Below are positions 37,805 to 47,739 of a stretch of DNA of 64,000 nucleotides, piece after piece; position 1 is the first letter of the stretch, and every line of letters starts with the position of its first letter. Both the position numbers and the translations under genes were made by a program. Where the stretch lies: positions 1 through 64,000 of the forward strand of contig JAKQEE010000258.1 of the NCBI GenBank assembly GCA_029558635.1, given 5' to 3'. This DNA comes from Pseudomonadota bacterium (lineage in GTDB: Bacteria; Pseudomonadota; Alphaproteobacteria; Micavibrionales; Micavibrionaceae). Under the pieces are notes generated by a model. That model had not been told where the DNA came from. It saw nothing but the letters and a program-made list of their open reading frames with translations, and searched no databases.

Positions 37805-38018
37805 GAACCTAGCCCAACCTTAGTGCAAAGCCGCCAAATACCTTGGTTTCAAGGCGATAAGCAAGCGCGCCGTCCATATTAATGGACGGATTCCAAGCGG
37901 TCGGTTGGTGGTTCGAAAGAATTATCATGCGTTCAGGAGATCATGAAATCATACTGCTTTGCAACATGTTTTTTAAAATCTTTGCGAAATGACCGGATTT
38001 CCTCTATAAACCCGCGCT

Positions 38019-39362
38019 ATGTCTATAAATACAAAAAAGCTTTCTTCCCCCAAAGTCGGGGTTGTGTCCTTGGGATGCCCCAAGGCTCTGGTTGATTCCG
38101 AACGGATCATGACGCAACTCCGGAGCGAGGGGTATCAATTCACCGACACGCACCAGAATGCCGATGTTGTTATCGTCAACACTTGCGGGTTTCTGGATTC
38201 GGCTAAGGAAGAGTCGCTCGCGTCTATCGGTCAGGCGATGAAAGACAATGGCCGTGTGATTGTCACGGGGTGTATGGGGGCCGAGCCTGAACAAATTACG
38301 GCAAAATATCCGAATATTCTCGCGGTCACGGGACCACATCAATATGAACAGGTGGTCGAGGCTGTGCATGACGCTGTGCCGCCTGCACATGATCCGTTTG
38401 TCGATTTGGTGCCTGAGGGTGGTCTTAAACTTACGCCGCGCCATTATGCCTATCTCAAAATTTCCGAAGGGTGCAACAACCGCTGTACGTTTTGTATTAT
38501 TCCCCATTTGCGCGGTGACTTGGTGTCCCGCCCCATTCATCATGTGATGTTCGAGGCGGAAAAGCTCGTGAATGCGGGGGTCAAAGAGCTTTTGGTGATC
38601 TCGCAAGATACCAGTGCATACGGGATTGACACTAAATATGCCGAGTATCCGTGGAAAGGCGCGCGACGCAAGACAAAGTTTCTGGATTTGTGTGAAGCGC
38701 TCGGGGATTTGGGTGTGTGGGTTCGTCTCCATTACGTCTATCCTTATCCGCATGTCGATGAAGTGATCCCGTTGATGGCCGAGGGCAAGATTCTTCCTTA
38801 TCTCGATATCCCATTCCAGCATGCCAGTCCGAAGGTTCTGAAAGCCATGCGACGGCCCGGTAATCAGGAGAAAACTTTGGAGCGGATCAAGGCGTGGCGC
38901 GATATTTGCCCGGACCTGACTTTGCGTTCGACCTTTATCGTTGGTTTTCCAGGTGAGACAGAAGAAGATTTCGAAGAGCTTCTGGAATGGATGCAGGAAG
39001 CGCAGATTGATCGCGCGGGCGCATTTAAATACGAGAATGTCGAAGGGGCCCCATCGCGCGAGCTTGACGGTCATGTGCCTGAAGAGGTGAAACAGGAGCG
39101 TTACGAGCGGTTTATGGAGATCCAGCGCCAGATTTCCGAGGACAAATTGCAGGCCAAAATCGGTCAAACCATTTCCGTGATGATCGACGAGACGGATGGC
39201 GAAGGCGGTGCGGATGCGCGGTCGATGGGCGATGCACCGGAGATTGACGGGAAAGTGTTGCTCCGTGATGCACAGGGCGTCAAGGCGGGGGACGTTGTTA
39301 AGGTAACGGTGGAGGATGCGGATGATTACGACCTTTACGCTTGTCTCTCCTCCGACACGTGA
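38019..39362 (+). CDS. rimO: Ribosomal protein S12 methylthiotransferase RimO
   Basis: [14 protein letters not shown], radical [15 protein letters not shown]-terminal TRAM-like. Confidence 0.96.
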   Translation: MSINTKKLSSPKVGVVSLGCPKALVDSERIMTQLRSEGYQFTDTHQNADVVIVNTCGFLDSAKEESLASIGQAMKDNGRVIVTGCMGAEPEQITAKYPNILAVTGPHQYEQVVEAVHDAVPPAHDPFVDLVPEGGLKLTPRHYAYLKISEGCNNRCTFCIIPHLRGDLVSRPIHHVMFEAEKLVNAGVKELLVISQDTSAYGIDTKYAEYPWKGARRKTKFLDLCEALGDLGVWVRLHYVYPYPHVDEVIPLMAEGKILPYLDIPFQHASPKVLKAMRRPGNQEKTLERIKAWRDICPDLTLRSTFIVGFPGETEEDFEELLEWMQEAQIDRAGAFKYENVEGAPSRELDGHVPEEVKQERYERFMEIQRQISEDKLQAKIGQTISVMIDETDGEGGADARSMGDAPEIDGKVLLRDAQGVKAGDVVKVTVEDADDYDLYACLSSDT

Positions 39363-39657
39363 GGATGTGCTTGGTCAAATTCGTGACGATTTAAAATTTC
39401 TACAAGAGAATGTAGGGAGAGATGGAATCTATACTCTACAAAAGTTGGCGGATATGATTAATCGCATTATGGGGACGAAGTGGGATGCCCATTATGTAGG
39501 ACGGTTTATCAGGGGAGAGGCTAAGGCCGAGAAACCTGCATTTTATAAGTTATGTAAGCTGCAAAGGGGAATACTCGAAGAACGGCAGAAGATTGAGATG
39601 GCTTATTCAAGAATGTTCAGGTGGCCATCTCAGGAGAATGTCCCTTCCAAGAATTAA
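39322..39657 (+). CDS. Hypothetical small protein
   Basis: ORF overlaps rimO 3' end and convergent ATP12 3' end. Confidence 0.45.
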   Translation: MITTFTLVSPPTREDVLGQIRDDLKFLQENVGRDGIYTLQKLADMINRIMGTKWDAHYVGRFIRGEAKAEKPAFYKLCKLQRGILEERQKIEMAYSRMFRWPSQENVPSKN

Positions 39658-40348
39658 GAAATATTTTGCAGTCTTCAATTTCCGATTTTAGTTGTTTTCT
39701 CTTCTTTTCCTGATCTGGGCTGAGGCCGTAGGCGTCTGCCAGATAAATTGTATCCTTGATCAAATCCTCGACCAAAGTGGCGTGAAAGATTTCATCGTTG
39801 GTAAATGCTTTTTCCAGGAATGCAAGGCCGAGGAATAGAGAGCCTGTCGCAGATACAATCCGGTACAGGCAGGCAAAAGCCAGATCATCCAGTTTGTTAA
39901 CGTAGGTGGTAATTGCTCCTCGAAGGTTTTCCGGTTGGGAGAGGGCCGCAAGGCCTGATGTTGTCAGCGGCTTTGTTCCATAGAGGCTTTTGATCCATTC
40001 GAGAACGGGCTGCCATGCATCCATTTGAGCAGTGGCGTAGATCTCCGGTTCGTCCGTGAAGTAGCAAATCAGGTCGGTGTCGATATAGTCCAGAATTTCG
40101 TTTTGCAACTTGGCGCGGTTTGGCGTAACGCGGTCGATGACGGTCATCATCATCTGTGTGACCGGCATTGTGTCGGGAAGGATCGTTTCTTTTTGGTCTT
40201 TCCATTCGTTTCTGGCTATTGTCGCAAGATTCTGGGTTGGGAAGATCAGATCGGATTTTTCCGGCGTTTTGACTTGTTTTCCATCTAGATGAAGGTTCCA
40301 TCCATGATCTGTGGGAGACGTGGTCACAAGGGAATAGAACTTCTTCAT
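39617..40348 (-). CDS. ATP12 family chaperone (F1-ATPase assembly)
   Basis: WNLHLDGKQVKTPEKSDLIFPT, EWKDQKETILPDTMPVTQMMMTVID. Confidence 0.9.
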   Translation of the reverse strand: MKKFYSLVTTSPTDHGWNLHLDGKQVKTPEKSDLIFPTQNLATIARNEWKDQKETILPDTMPVTQMMMTVIDRVTPNRAKLQNEILDYIDTDLICYFTDEPEIYATAQMDAWQPVLEWIKSLYGTKPLTTSGLAALSQPENLRGAITTYVNKLDDLAFACLYRIVSATGSLFLGLAFLEKAFTNDEIFHATLVEDLIKDTIYLADAYGLSPDQEKKRKQLKSEIEDCKIFLNSWKGHSPEMAT

Positions 40349-40352
40349 TCTT

Positions 40353-41120
40353 TTACAGGCTATATTTGGTGATGTTCGCACAAAGCGTTTCAAGGTTGTC
40401 TTTATCGGTTTCGGACGTCACGATTTCGGAGAAAATCTGGCTGGTGAAGCTTTGCATTGTGAAACGGTTTGTGGATGGCAGGGATTTGCAATTTGTGCCG
40501 TCACGAGATATAACAAGGTTCTGCAAGGCTGTGTTGGTTTTTGTTCCCGGGGTAAAGAATCCTGAAACTTTTGTGCGCCCCATCTCAAGAGAAAATTTGT
40601 TTTCCTTGTCAAAGCGGAAAGAGAGTTCAGGGGGGGTGCCGATTTGTTTCATATCGATTGTAATAGAAAGAGGCAGAATGCCGTAATGTCCGGTAATGGA
40701 CATGTGCGATTGGTTATCATCCTTGGTTGGGAATATTTTGATCAGAGAGGCGAAAAATGTCTGGTTGGTATAGATTCCCTTTTCAATTTCCAGATCGGTG
40801 ATATCCAACCCGCCGATTTGATGCCGTTTCAAAAGCAGATCAAAGAAGTTGAATGAAAATTTGACGTTTTTGGCTTTAATGTCACCCTGTCCCATGGCAT
40901 TGGTTGTGTAGAGATCTTCGATGTCGACGCTGAATTGCGGGAAGACATTGAACGCGTTCAGGACGCCAAATGTTGTCTGGCCCTTCAAGGCTCCGCTGAA
41001 GGCGCTTTCCAAGCCCTGTTTGTGCGCGTTGCTTGTTCCGGCCAGCATATTCAAAGCGCCGATCGTCAAGCCAATCAGGATAATGAGGGTCAAAAGAATT
41101 CTGATGATCCAGGTTTTCAT
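40353..41120 (-). CDS. Membrane-anchored hypothetical protein (AsmA-like character)
   Basis: N-terminal TM; IKAKNVKFSFNFFDLLLKRHQIGGLDITDLEI. Confidence 0.55.
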   Translation of the reverse strand: MKTWIIRILLTLIILIGLTIGALNMLAGTSNAHKQGLESAFSGALKGQTTFGVLNAFNVFPQFSVDIEDLYTTNAMGQGDIKAKNVKFSFNFFDLLLKRHQIGGLDITDLEIEKGIYTNQTFFASLIKIFPTKDDNQSHMSITGHYGILPLSITIDMKQIGTPPELSFRFDKENKFSLEMGRTKVSGFFTPGTKTNTALQNLVISRDGTNCKSLPSTNRFTMQSFTSQIFSEIVTSETDKDNLETLCANITKYSL

Positions 41121-42133
41121 TTGTCTTTCTTCTCCGGTTTCAAATCTTTCGGGATTATATCAGCAAACGGGTCGTCGTCATAGGCAGCATTGAACCCTAG
41201 CTTTTTCCATGTCACTTCCAGTTCCGACGGCAGCGGGGCGCTGACATCCATAATTTCCCGTGTTTTCGGATGACGGAACATCAGGCGGGCCGCGTGAAGG
41301 TGTAGGCGGCCGTCGAGATCGAATTCTTCGATGATATGACCTTTGCAATCATATTTTTCATCTCCGAGAATGGGGCATCCCAGTACGTCCGCTGTGTGGA
41401 TGCGGATCTGGTGCATGCGCCCCGTGCGCGGCCAGAAGGCGACGAAAGCGGCGTGGTTATCTTTTGTACGTTCAATGACGCGGTACATGGTTTTCGAGGC
41501 TTTGCCTTCATTTTCATCAATGACCATGGCTTCCTTGCGTTTGCCGGTCCCTTTGGCGATGGCGCCGACAATCTCACCCTTGTCCTTTGCTGGGGCTGGG
41601 GAAACGACAGCCCAGTAGATTTTCTTGATATCCCGGTTCACAAAAATATCGCCCATCTCGCGCGTGGCTGACAAGGATCTGCCGCAGACCAGAATGCCGG
41701 ATGTGTCACGGTCAAGGCGGTGGACAAGGCGCGGCTGAACGCCTTTGAGGTTTCTGAGTTCAGCCAACATACCGTCAATATGGCGTGTAATGTTGGGTCC
41801 TCCTTGTACTGCGAGGCCATAGGGTTTGTTGAGGATCAGAAGCTGTCCGTCATCGAAGAGTGTGATGGAGTCCAGAAACTCTCTGTCCCCCTTTTGTGCG
41901 CGGAAAGTGAGTTTTTCGGTCTTTTGTTCTGCAGGGGGAAGGCGGACATCCTGCCCTACCTCAAGGCGTGTTTCGGCCTTGGCGCGTTTACCGTCCACAC
42001 GGACCTGTCCGGTCCGCAACATTTTCTGGATCAGCGCGTAGGGGGTCTTGGGGAGTTTCTTTTTCAACCAACGATCAAGGCGTTGGCCATCCGCGTCCTC
42101 TTCGACTTTCAGGTGGGTGATTTCATGGTTCAT
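41117..42133 (-). CDS. RluC/RluD family pseudouridine synthase
   Basis: S4 domain; HRLDRDTSGILV. Confidence 0.95.
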   Translation of the reverse strand: MNHEITHLKVEEDADGQRLDRWLKKKLPKTPYALIQKMLRTGQVRVDGKRAKAETRLEVGQDVRLPPAEQKTEKLTFRAQKGDREFLDSITLFDDGQLLILNKPYGLAVQGGPNITRHIDGMLAELRNLKGVQPRLVHRLDRDTSGILVCGRSLSATREMGDIFVNRDIKKIYWAVVSPAPAKDKGEIVGAIAKGTGKRKEAMVIDENEGKASKTMYRVIERTKDNHAAFVAFWPRTGRMHQIRIHTADVLGCPILGDEKYDCKGHIIEEFDLDGRLHLHAARLMFRHPKTREIMDVSAPLPSELEVTWKKLGFNAAYDDDPFADIIPKDLKPEKKDK

Positions 42134-42513
42134 GCCACAAACTGCCTGATAATCCAGAGTCCGGCCACTGTACCGCTGACAGAAAGAATAAAAGAAGACA
42201 AGACGTAGAAGAGCGCGTGGTAATAGGCTCCTTTTTCAAAGAGCAATACCGTGTCGAGAGAAAAGGACGAAAAGGTTGTGAAGCCGCCCAAAATTCCAAC
42301 CACGAGGAAGAGGCGTATTTCCTGAGACCAACTGGCGAAATGGGCGAAGCATCCAGTCAATAACCCGATGAAGATCGAACCGATGATGTTGACGGTCAAT
42401 GTCCCGTAGGGGAAGTCGGTCCCAAGCCACTTTAGTGATGCCATGTTGACGCCATGTCGTGCCATAGCGCCCAACGCACCGCCGAAACCCACGATCAGAA
42501 AATGGAGAATCAT
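42130..42513 (-). CDS. crcB: Fluoride channel CrcB/Fluc
   Basis: GGALGAMARHGVN, GTLTVNIIGSIFIGLL, GFTTFSSFS. Confidence 0.95.
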   Translation of the reverse strand: MILHFLIVGFGGALGAMARHGVNMASLKWLGTDFPYGTLTVNIIGSIFIGLLTGCFAHFASWSQEIRLFLVVGILGGFTTFSSFSLDTVLLFEKGAYYHALFYVLSSFILSVSGTVAGLWIIRQFVA

Positions 42514-43832
42514 GACCGGTTGTTCCTTTCTTGTCTCAGCTTTTCCCAATAAACGAGGCGTTTATTGATTTCGCGTTCGAAGCCGCGTTCGGGAGGTGTA
42601 TAGAATTCTGTGCGATCCAATTCGTCAGGAAAATAATTTTGTCCCGAAAAGGCTTCTGTGGTGTCGTGATCGTATTCGTATCCGGTTCCGTAGCCTTGCT
42701 GTTTCATCAATTTGGTCGGGGCGTTTAAAATATGTTTGGGCGGCATCAGCGAGCCGTAATCAGATGCGGAGCGCTTGGCGGCTTTATAAGCCATATAGTT
42801 GGCATTCGATTTCGGGGCGGTGGCCAAATAGATCAGGGCTTCGGAGAGGGCAAGTTCGCCTTCGGGGCTTCCGAGCCTTTCATAGATTTCCCATGCGGCT
42901 AAGGTGATGGGCATGGCTTGCGGGTCGGCAAGGCCGACATCTTCGACGGCCATCCTTACCATACGCCGCGCGATATAGCGCGGGTCTTCGCCGCCGTCGA
43001 GCATTCTCGAAAACCAATAGAGTGCGGCCTGAACATCCGATCCACGCACCGATTTGTGAAGTGCGGAGATCAAATTATAATGTGCGTCTTCGCCTTTATC
43101 GTAGAGAGGGGCGCGTTTCTGGACGAGCGCAAAGAGGCTGGATTGATTAAGAGTTTTGCTCTCTGGTGTCTGGGCAAAAATCTGGTCGGTCAAGGTGAGG
43201 ATGTAGCGCCCGTCGCCGTCGGCCAGAGCCTTGAGCGCGGTGCGGGCCTGATCGTCGAGCGGTAGGGTGCGGTCTGCATGATTTTCGGCACGTCCAAGGA
43301 GTTTCTCGAGTGCTGCATCGTCTAGGCGCTTCAACACCAACACTTGTGCGCGGGACAAAAGTGCTGCGTTGAGTTCAAATGATGGATTTTCGGTGGTGGC
43401 GCCAATCAGCGTGATTATACCGTTTTCAACAACGGGTAAGAATGCATCTTGTTGCGATTTGTTGAAGCGGTGAATTTCATCAACAAAAAGGAGCGTGCCG
43501 CGGCCTTGGGATTTTCTGATTTTGGCTTGCTCGAACACTTTCTTAAGATCGGCCACGCCTGAAAAAATAGCCGAGATCTGTTCGAAATGTAGATCAGTGT
43601 GATGGGCCAGAATGCGAGCCAAGGTTGTTTTTCCGCAGCCGGGAGGTCCCCAGAAAATCAGGGATGGAATGCGGCCCGATTTGATAATGCGTGTCAAGGG
43701 AGCATCAACGCCTACGAGATGATCCTGCCCCACGACATCTTCGATGCTTTGTGGACGCAAAATATCGGCCAACGGACGGGTTGTGTCGTCCGTCAGGTCG
43801 GTAAGGTCGGGGATGGGGAACAGGTCCGGCAT
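42510..43832 (-). CDS. rarA: Replication-associated recombination protein A (RarA/MgsA)
   Basis: LADILRPQSIEDVVGQDHL, GPPGCGKTTLAR, DEIHRFNKSQQDAFLP. Confidence 0.95.
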   Translation of the reverse strand: MPDLFPIPDLTDLTDDTTRPLADILRPQSIEDVVGQDHLVGVDAPLTRIIKSGRIPSLIFWGPPGCGKTTLARILAHHTDLHFEQISAIFSGVADLKKVFEQAKIRKSQGRGTLLFVDEIHRFNKSQQDAFLPVVENGIITLIGATTENPSFELNAALLSRAQVLVLKRLDDAALEKLLGRAENHADRTLPLDDQARTALKALADGDGRYILTLTDQIFAQTPESKTLNQSSLFALVQKRAPLYDKGEDAHYNLISALHKSVRGSDVQAALYWFSRMLDGGEDPRYIARRMVRMAVEDVGLADPQAMPITLAAWEIYERLGSPEGELALSEALIYLATAPKSNANYMAYKAAKRSASDYGSLMPPKHILNAPTKLMKQQGYGTGYEYDHDTTEAFSGQNYFPDELDRTEFYTPPERGFEREINKRLVYWEKLRQERNNRS

Positions 43833-43880
43833 AGGCGCAGATTAGCGGGAAACGCGCCAAATTTCCAGATGAACTTGGGC

Positions 43881-45296
43881 CTATCTGACAACCAAATCCC
43901 GTTCTTGACCGTTCGAGAGGATACGGAAGGTCCAGCCTTGGGGAGCCTTGCGCTTTATGGCTTTCAGGGCGTCTTCAACACTGGTGACTTTCAGGCCGTT
44001 AATTTCAAGGAGAATATCCCCTTTTTGCAGGAATTGCCGCGCTGGAGAATTTGGCAGGATGCCACCTACGACGACCCCTTGTTCCGGTGCGATTTTCAGA
44101 CCCAGCTCAATGCCCACGGCCGGATTCAAATTCATGATGGTGGCCCCAAGCAGGGGGGAACGTTCCTTGATGGTTTGCGTATTGCGTTCAGGTACATCCG
44201 GTGGGGCGATGGATTTCATGTGAAGTGTTCTGGTTTCACCCTTGTTCCAGACTTCGATGCCAGACGTATCGCCTAACGCGGTCATAGCCAGACGGAAGCG
44301 CATTTCGGCGGCGTCACGGACTTTGTGTCCATTCACAGAAATTACCACGTCACCGACTTTCAATCCGGCGTCCTTGGCAGGGCTGGCCTCGTGGAGAGCG
44401 GAGATCAAAGCTCCCGAGGGGTGGGATAATCCTAAAGACGTTGCGATATCCGCCGTCACGTTCTGGGCAGATATGCCAACCCATGGCCGCCTGATTTGTC
44501 CCGATTCCGAAATTTGTCCGGATTTGTAGGCCGCGAGAATACTGGCAACCATTTCCGAGGGGATGGAAAATCCGATTCCCAAAGATCCACCGTCGCGTGA
44601 GTAGATGGCAGAGTTGATGCCAACAACGCCGCCGTCGGTCGAGATCAGCGGGCCGCCGGAATTGCCGGGGTTGATCGCGGCATCCGTCTGGATAAAGAAA
44701 TTTAAGTCGTTGATCGAGAGGGAAGAGCGGGCGAGTGCCGAGACAATGCCGGAGGTTACGGTTTGTCCGACGCCAAATGGGTTGCCGATAGCCAGAACCA
44801 GATCGCCAACTTCGAGGGTTTCCGATGGCTGGAGTTTTGCGGTCGGGAGCTTTTCGTTCGAGTCGATGTGAAGAAGGGCAAGGTCTGACGCTTCGTCTTT
44901 CAAAAGAATTTTGGCTGGAAATTCGCGGCCATCGGTCAGGGCAATGGTGATTTCGCTTGCATCCTTGACGACGTGGGCGTTGGTGATCACCAAACCGTCT
45001 TCTTCAATGATAACTCCCGATCCCAGAGATTGTTCAAGGCGTTTCTGGGGGACGGAAAATCCGCCACCAAAAAATTGTGAAAAGAGCGGGTCATTCGCGA
45101 AGGGAGAAATGCGCTGGGTTACAACACGCTTGGTGTAGATATTGACGACGGCGGGCGATATTTTTTTGACAAGCGGGGCAAAGGAGAGTTTGACTGTTTC
45201 ACGGGTTTCAGGGATGACGTCAATATTCTGTGCATAAAGCACAGGAGAGGACAAAAGAGTCAGCAGAAAAAAAGCCAGCGGGAATTTGTGCGTCAT
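43881..45296 (-). CDS. DegP/DegQ-type periplasmic serine endopeptidase
   Basis: Signal peptide; ITNAHVV, NPGNSGGPL; two PDZ domains. Confidence 0.94.
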   Translation of the reverse strand: MTHKFPLAFFLLTLLSSPVLYAQNIDVIPETRETVKLSFAPLVKKISPAVVNIYTKRVVTQRISPFANDPLFSQFFGGGFSVPQKRLEQSLGSGVIIEEDGLVITNAHVVKDASEITIALTDGREFPAKILLKDEASDLALLHIDSNEKLPTAKLQPSETLEVGDLVLAIGNPFGVGQTVTSGIVSALARSSLSINDLNFFIQTDAAINPGNSGGPLISTDGGVVGINSAIYSRDGGSLGIGFSIPSEMVASILAAYKSGQISESGQIRRPWVGISAQNVTADIATSLGLSHPSGALISALHEASPAKDAGLKVGDVVISVNGHKVRDAAEMRFRLAMTALGDTSGIEVWNKGETRTLHMKSIAPPDVPERNTQTIKERSPLLGATIMNLNPAVGIELGLKIAPEQGVVVGGILPNSPARQFLQKGDILLEINGLKVTSVEDALKAIKRKAPQGWTFRILSNGQERDLVVR

Positions 45297-45336
45297 TTCT
45301 CACCTCTGGTAAAAAATGGCAGTTTTCATGGAAATA

Positions 45337-45891
45337 TCAAGAGCTGCCAAACAATATCTTGTGGGCCATATCCTCGCTGAGCATTCCCATGATCGACATG
45401 GCGGTTCCCAGCATCCAGTTGATTTTCAGGATGTGGGTAATGAAATAGGCCTGATATGCGCAGATCAGCAAAACAAAAAAGATAAACAGGTTGAACATTT
45501 CCTTAAATTCATAAAATCCTGCGTAAACCAGAAGATAAAAAGGAAGATTGATGGCAAAAGACGAAACGTTCATCCAGTTGAAGGCATTTATGTAGGCATA
45601 GAATACGTCCCTTTTTTCCAGCGCCCACATCGCGACGTAACTTGCGCTGAAGAATGCCGATGCGCTGATCAGGAACAAAAGTGCGAAAGAGCCGAACAGC
45701 CACGTATAAGATTTGTCGGTAAATTCGGGATTGATGTGGGCGATTTCGGCCGTCGGGATCAGGATCAGAAAAGGAATCAGGAAGGACGAGAGGGTTGCCT
45801 GTTTGGTGTTTTCAAAGCGCGTTGTTCCGATCTTCATAAAGAGGGGTATTTCAAGACACCCCCACAATGCCGATTTGACGCTTTGTCCCAT
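45337..45891 (-). CDS. Hypothetical membrane protein
   Basis: Multiple hydrophobic segments. Confidence 0.55.
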   Translation of the reverse strand: MGQSVKSALWGCLEIPLFMKIGTTRFENTKQATLSSFLIPFLILIPTAEIAHINPEFTDKSYTWLFGSFALLFLISASAFFSASYVAMWALEKRDVFYAYINAFNWMNVSSFAINLPFYLLVYAGFYEFKEMFNLFIFFVLLICAYQAYFITHILKINWMLGTAMSIMGMLSEDMAHKILFGSS

Positions 45892-45905
45892 TTCGTATTT
45901 TGTCC

Positions 45906-46547
45906 CTATTGGCTGACCCAGATAATCCGTGCAATCCAGCTGATCTCTCTGGTTTCGAAGCTGCGGTTCTCATGGTCGGGGTTTAAAGATCTGAGTTCGA
46001 TTTTTCCGGCCGTCTGGCGCAGCAGTTCTTTAGCCATGACTTCACCCGCAGATGTTTTGACCACCACTCGGTCACCGCGGCGGATGGCCGCATCGGGCGA
46101 TACAATCAGGCGGTCGCCTGATCGGAACAATGGCATCATGGAATCGCCAGCGACTTCGAGAGCGTAGTATTTTACGTTGCCCTGCTCGGGATAGGGGAAG
46201 TGGATGTGGTCCCAGCCTTCGCCAGTCGGATATCCCGCGTCGTCGAAATATCCTTCCTTGCCGGCCTGTGCATATCCGATCACGGGAATCTTCGGTTTGG
46301 CGACTGCGGAACCTTTTTCATCGCTGATCAATGCCACGAAATCAACCATCTGTGCACCTGTGGCATCGAGAATGCGGGCGACGCTTTCTGTCGAGGGCCA
46401 ACGGGGTTTGCCGTCGGGTCCGGTGCGCTTGCTGCGGTTGAAGGCTGTCGGGTCCAATCCGGCTTTCTTCGCGAGACCCGATGTCGAGTAGCCGCAAGAT
46501 TGCGCGAGACGGTCAATAGCCAGCCAGATGGTTTCGTGGGTTAACAT
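45906..46547 (-). CDS. S24-family (LexA/CI-like) transcriptional repressor, divergent to virion cluster
   Basis: HTH-like N-terminus; YAQAGKEG cleavage-type Ala-Gly; catalytic Ser (AGDSMMP) and Lys (VMAKELL). Confidence 0.88.
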   Translation of the reverse strand: MLTHETIWLAIDRLAQSCGYSTSGLAKKAGLDPTAFNRSKRTGPDGKPRWPSTESVARILDATGAQMVDFVALISDEKGSAVAKPKIPVIGYAQAGKEGYFDDAGYPTGEGWDHIHFPYPEQGNVKYYALEVAGDSMMPLFRSGDRLIVSPDAAIRRGDRVVVKTSAGEVMAKELLRQTAGKIELRSLNPDHENRSFETREISWIARIIWVSQ

Positions 46548-46573
46548 AGGTCGATTATCTCATAAGTCTTTAA

Positions 46574-46587
46574 TCCTAGATATAGGA
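46574..46587. promoter_or_regulatory. Candidate operator palindrome
   Basis: TCCTA-gata-TAGGA in divergent intergenic region. Confidence 0.35.
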
Positions 46588-46606
46588 AAATAATCTTAAA
46601 AACTTC

Positions 46607-46635
46607 TTGACAAAGGGAGAAAACGCTGCCATAAA
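46607..46635 (+). promoter_or_regulatory. Sigma70-type promoter for the virion cluster
   Basis: TTGACA-17 nt-CATAAA. Confidence 0.65.
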
Positions 46636-46638
46636 CGA

Positions 46639-46653
46639 GAACATAAAGGGAAC
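46639..46653. promoter_or_regulatory. Candidate alphaproteobacterial LexA/SOS box
   Basis: GAACATAAAGGGAAC = GAAC-N7-GAAC, reverse complement of GTTC-N7-GTTC, just downstream of the -10. Confidence 0.5.
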
Positions 46654-46715
46654 AATTGTGTCTTGAGCGTAGTTGATCCCGAGAAAACAATCTTTCTATT
46701 GGGGTTATCTGATTA

Positions 46716-47108
46716 ATGTCTTGTCCGTCTGCCTGTCACGAGGTGTCTCGCGACACTATGGTTCCTTTTGCCTCTGCCGAGGCTGCGTGGTTTTGGTTTG
46801 TGCAATCGCAAATGGCCCGTGCCGAAGGAGCCAAGATCGTGGCGGGTGCGGGTCTGTATCCGCGCCCTTGCGAACCGGTCGATATTTGCCGCGAAGTCGA
46901 GCGTCTCTATCGCGGACGGCGATTGGTGATCGACCATATCAAAGTCATGAGGCATTACGGTATGCGGATGATGTCGCCCGATCCGCGTCGTCCGAAGGAA
47001 GCGCGCGCCCATCATGTGTGGGTCGGGGCCATGAAGCGTCTGGAGGATGCTCTGGTTTTAAAGGGGATTGTCGATTCCAGTTTGTCATGGCGGGCGAACT
47101 GTGTCTGA
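46716..47108 (+). CDS. Hypothetical protein, first gene of phage-like cluster
   Basis: ORF MSCPSACHEVSRD..; co-directional with cluster. Confidence 0.7.
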   Translation: MSCPSACHEVSRDTMVPFASAEAAWFWFVQSQMARAEGAKIVAGAGLYPRPCEPVDICREVERLYRGRRLVIDHIKVMRHYGMRMMSPDPRRPKEARAHHVWVGAMKRLEDALVLKGIVDSSLSWRANCV

Positions 47109-47472
47109 AAAGGGTGATGTGGCGTTGGTCGTCTTTAGCGACCAGACAGATTTATGGTGGCTGAAATTCCTGCGGCGCGGGTTTCGTCACTGTTTTGTGG
47201 TGATCCGGATTAATGATCGCTGGATTGCGATTGATCCGATGGTGCATTTTTTAGAGATTTCTCTTCCTGATTTGCCGGAGGATTTTGATCTGGCGGGGTG
47301 GTTCCAGGGTAGTGGAATGAAGGTTGTGGAAACACAGATATTGTTTCCTGAACGGCGGATGTACCCGCCGTTTTTTTTATCGTGTGTCGAGGTTGTCAAG
47401 CGGGTTCTGGGTCTTCACCAGCCTTTCATTCTGACGCCTGCGCAATTGTATAAATTTTTAAACAAGAATTAG
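47101..47472 (+). CDS. Hypothetical; possible permuted papain/NlpC-like cysteine peptidase fold
   Basis: GTG start at 47101 overlapping upstream stop; His (RHCFVVI) then Cys (LSCVEVVKRVLGL). Confidence 0.55.
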   Translation: MSEKGDVALVVFSDQTDLWWLKFLRRGFRHCFVVIRINDRWIAIDPMVHFLEISLPDLPEDFDLAGWFQGSGMKVVETQILFPERRMYPPFFLSCVEVVKRVLGLHQPFILTPAQLYKFLNKN

Positions 47473-47484
47473 AGGAGAGTTCAT

Positions 47485-47736
47485 ATGGGTTCTTTAGTCT
47501 CAAAGCCGAAAGCGCCTAAGACAACCACAGTTGTCGTTAGCAAACCAGCAGTTACGACCACAAATAGTTCAAGTTCTACGACGACGGAGCCCGATCCGGT
47601 TGAAGTGGCCAGAGAGCGTGCCGAAAACGTTCTGCGTCGTAACCGCGGCGTGTGGGGGAATGTGTTGACCGGGTTTCGCGGCATTCTTTCGACCGGTGAC
47701 GGTGTGCCTCAACGCAAGACTTTGCTGGGAGAGTAA
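47485..47736 (+). CDS. Small phage-cluster protein
   Basis: GAGGAGAG RBS upstream; between phage genes. Confidence 0.65.
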   Translation: MGSLVSKPKAPKTTTVVVSKPAVTTTNSSSSTTTEPDPVEVARERAENVLRRNRGVWGNVLTGFRGILSTGDGVPQRKTLLGE

Positions 47737-47739
47737 GAG

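Noticed and set aside
38004-39167. 387-aa minus-strand ORF antisense to rimO
   Set aside because: Shadow ORF of rimO.
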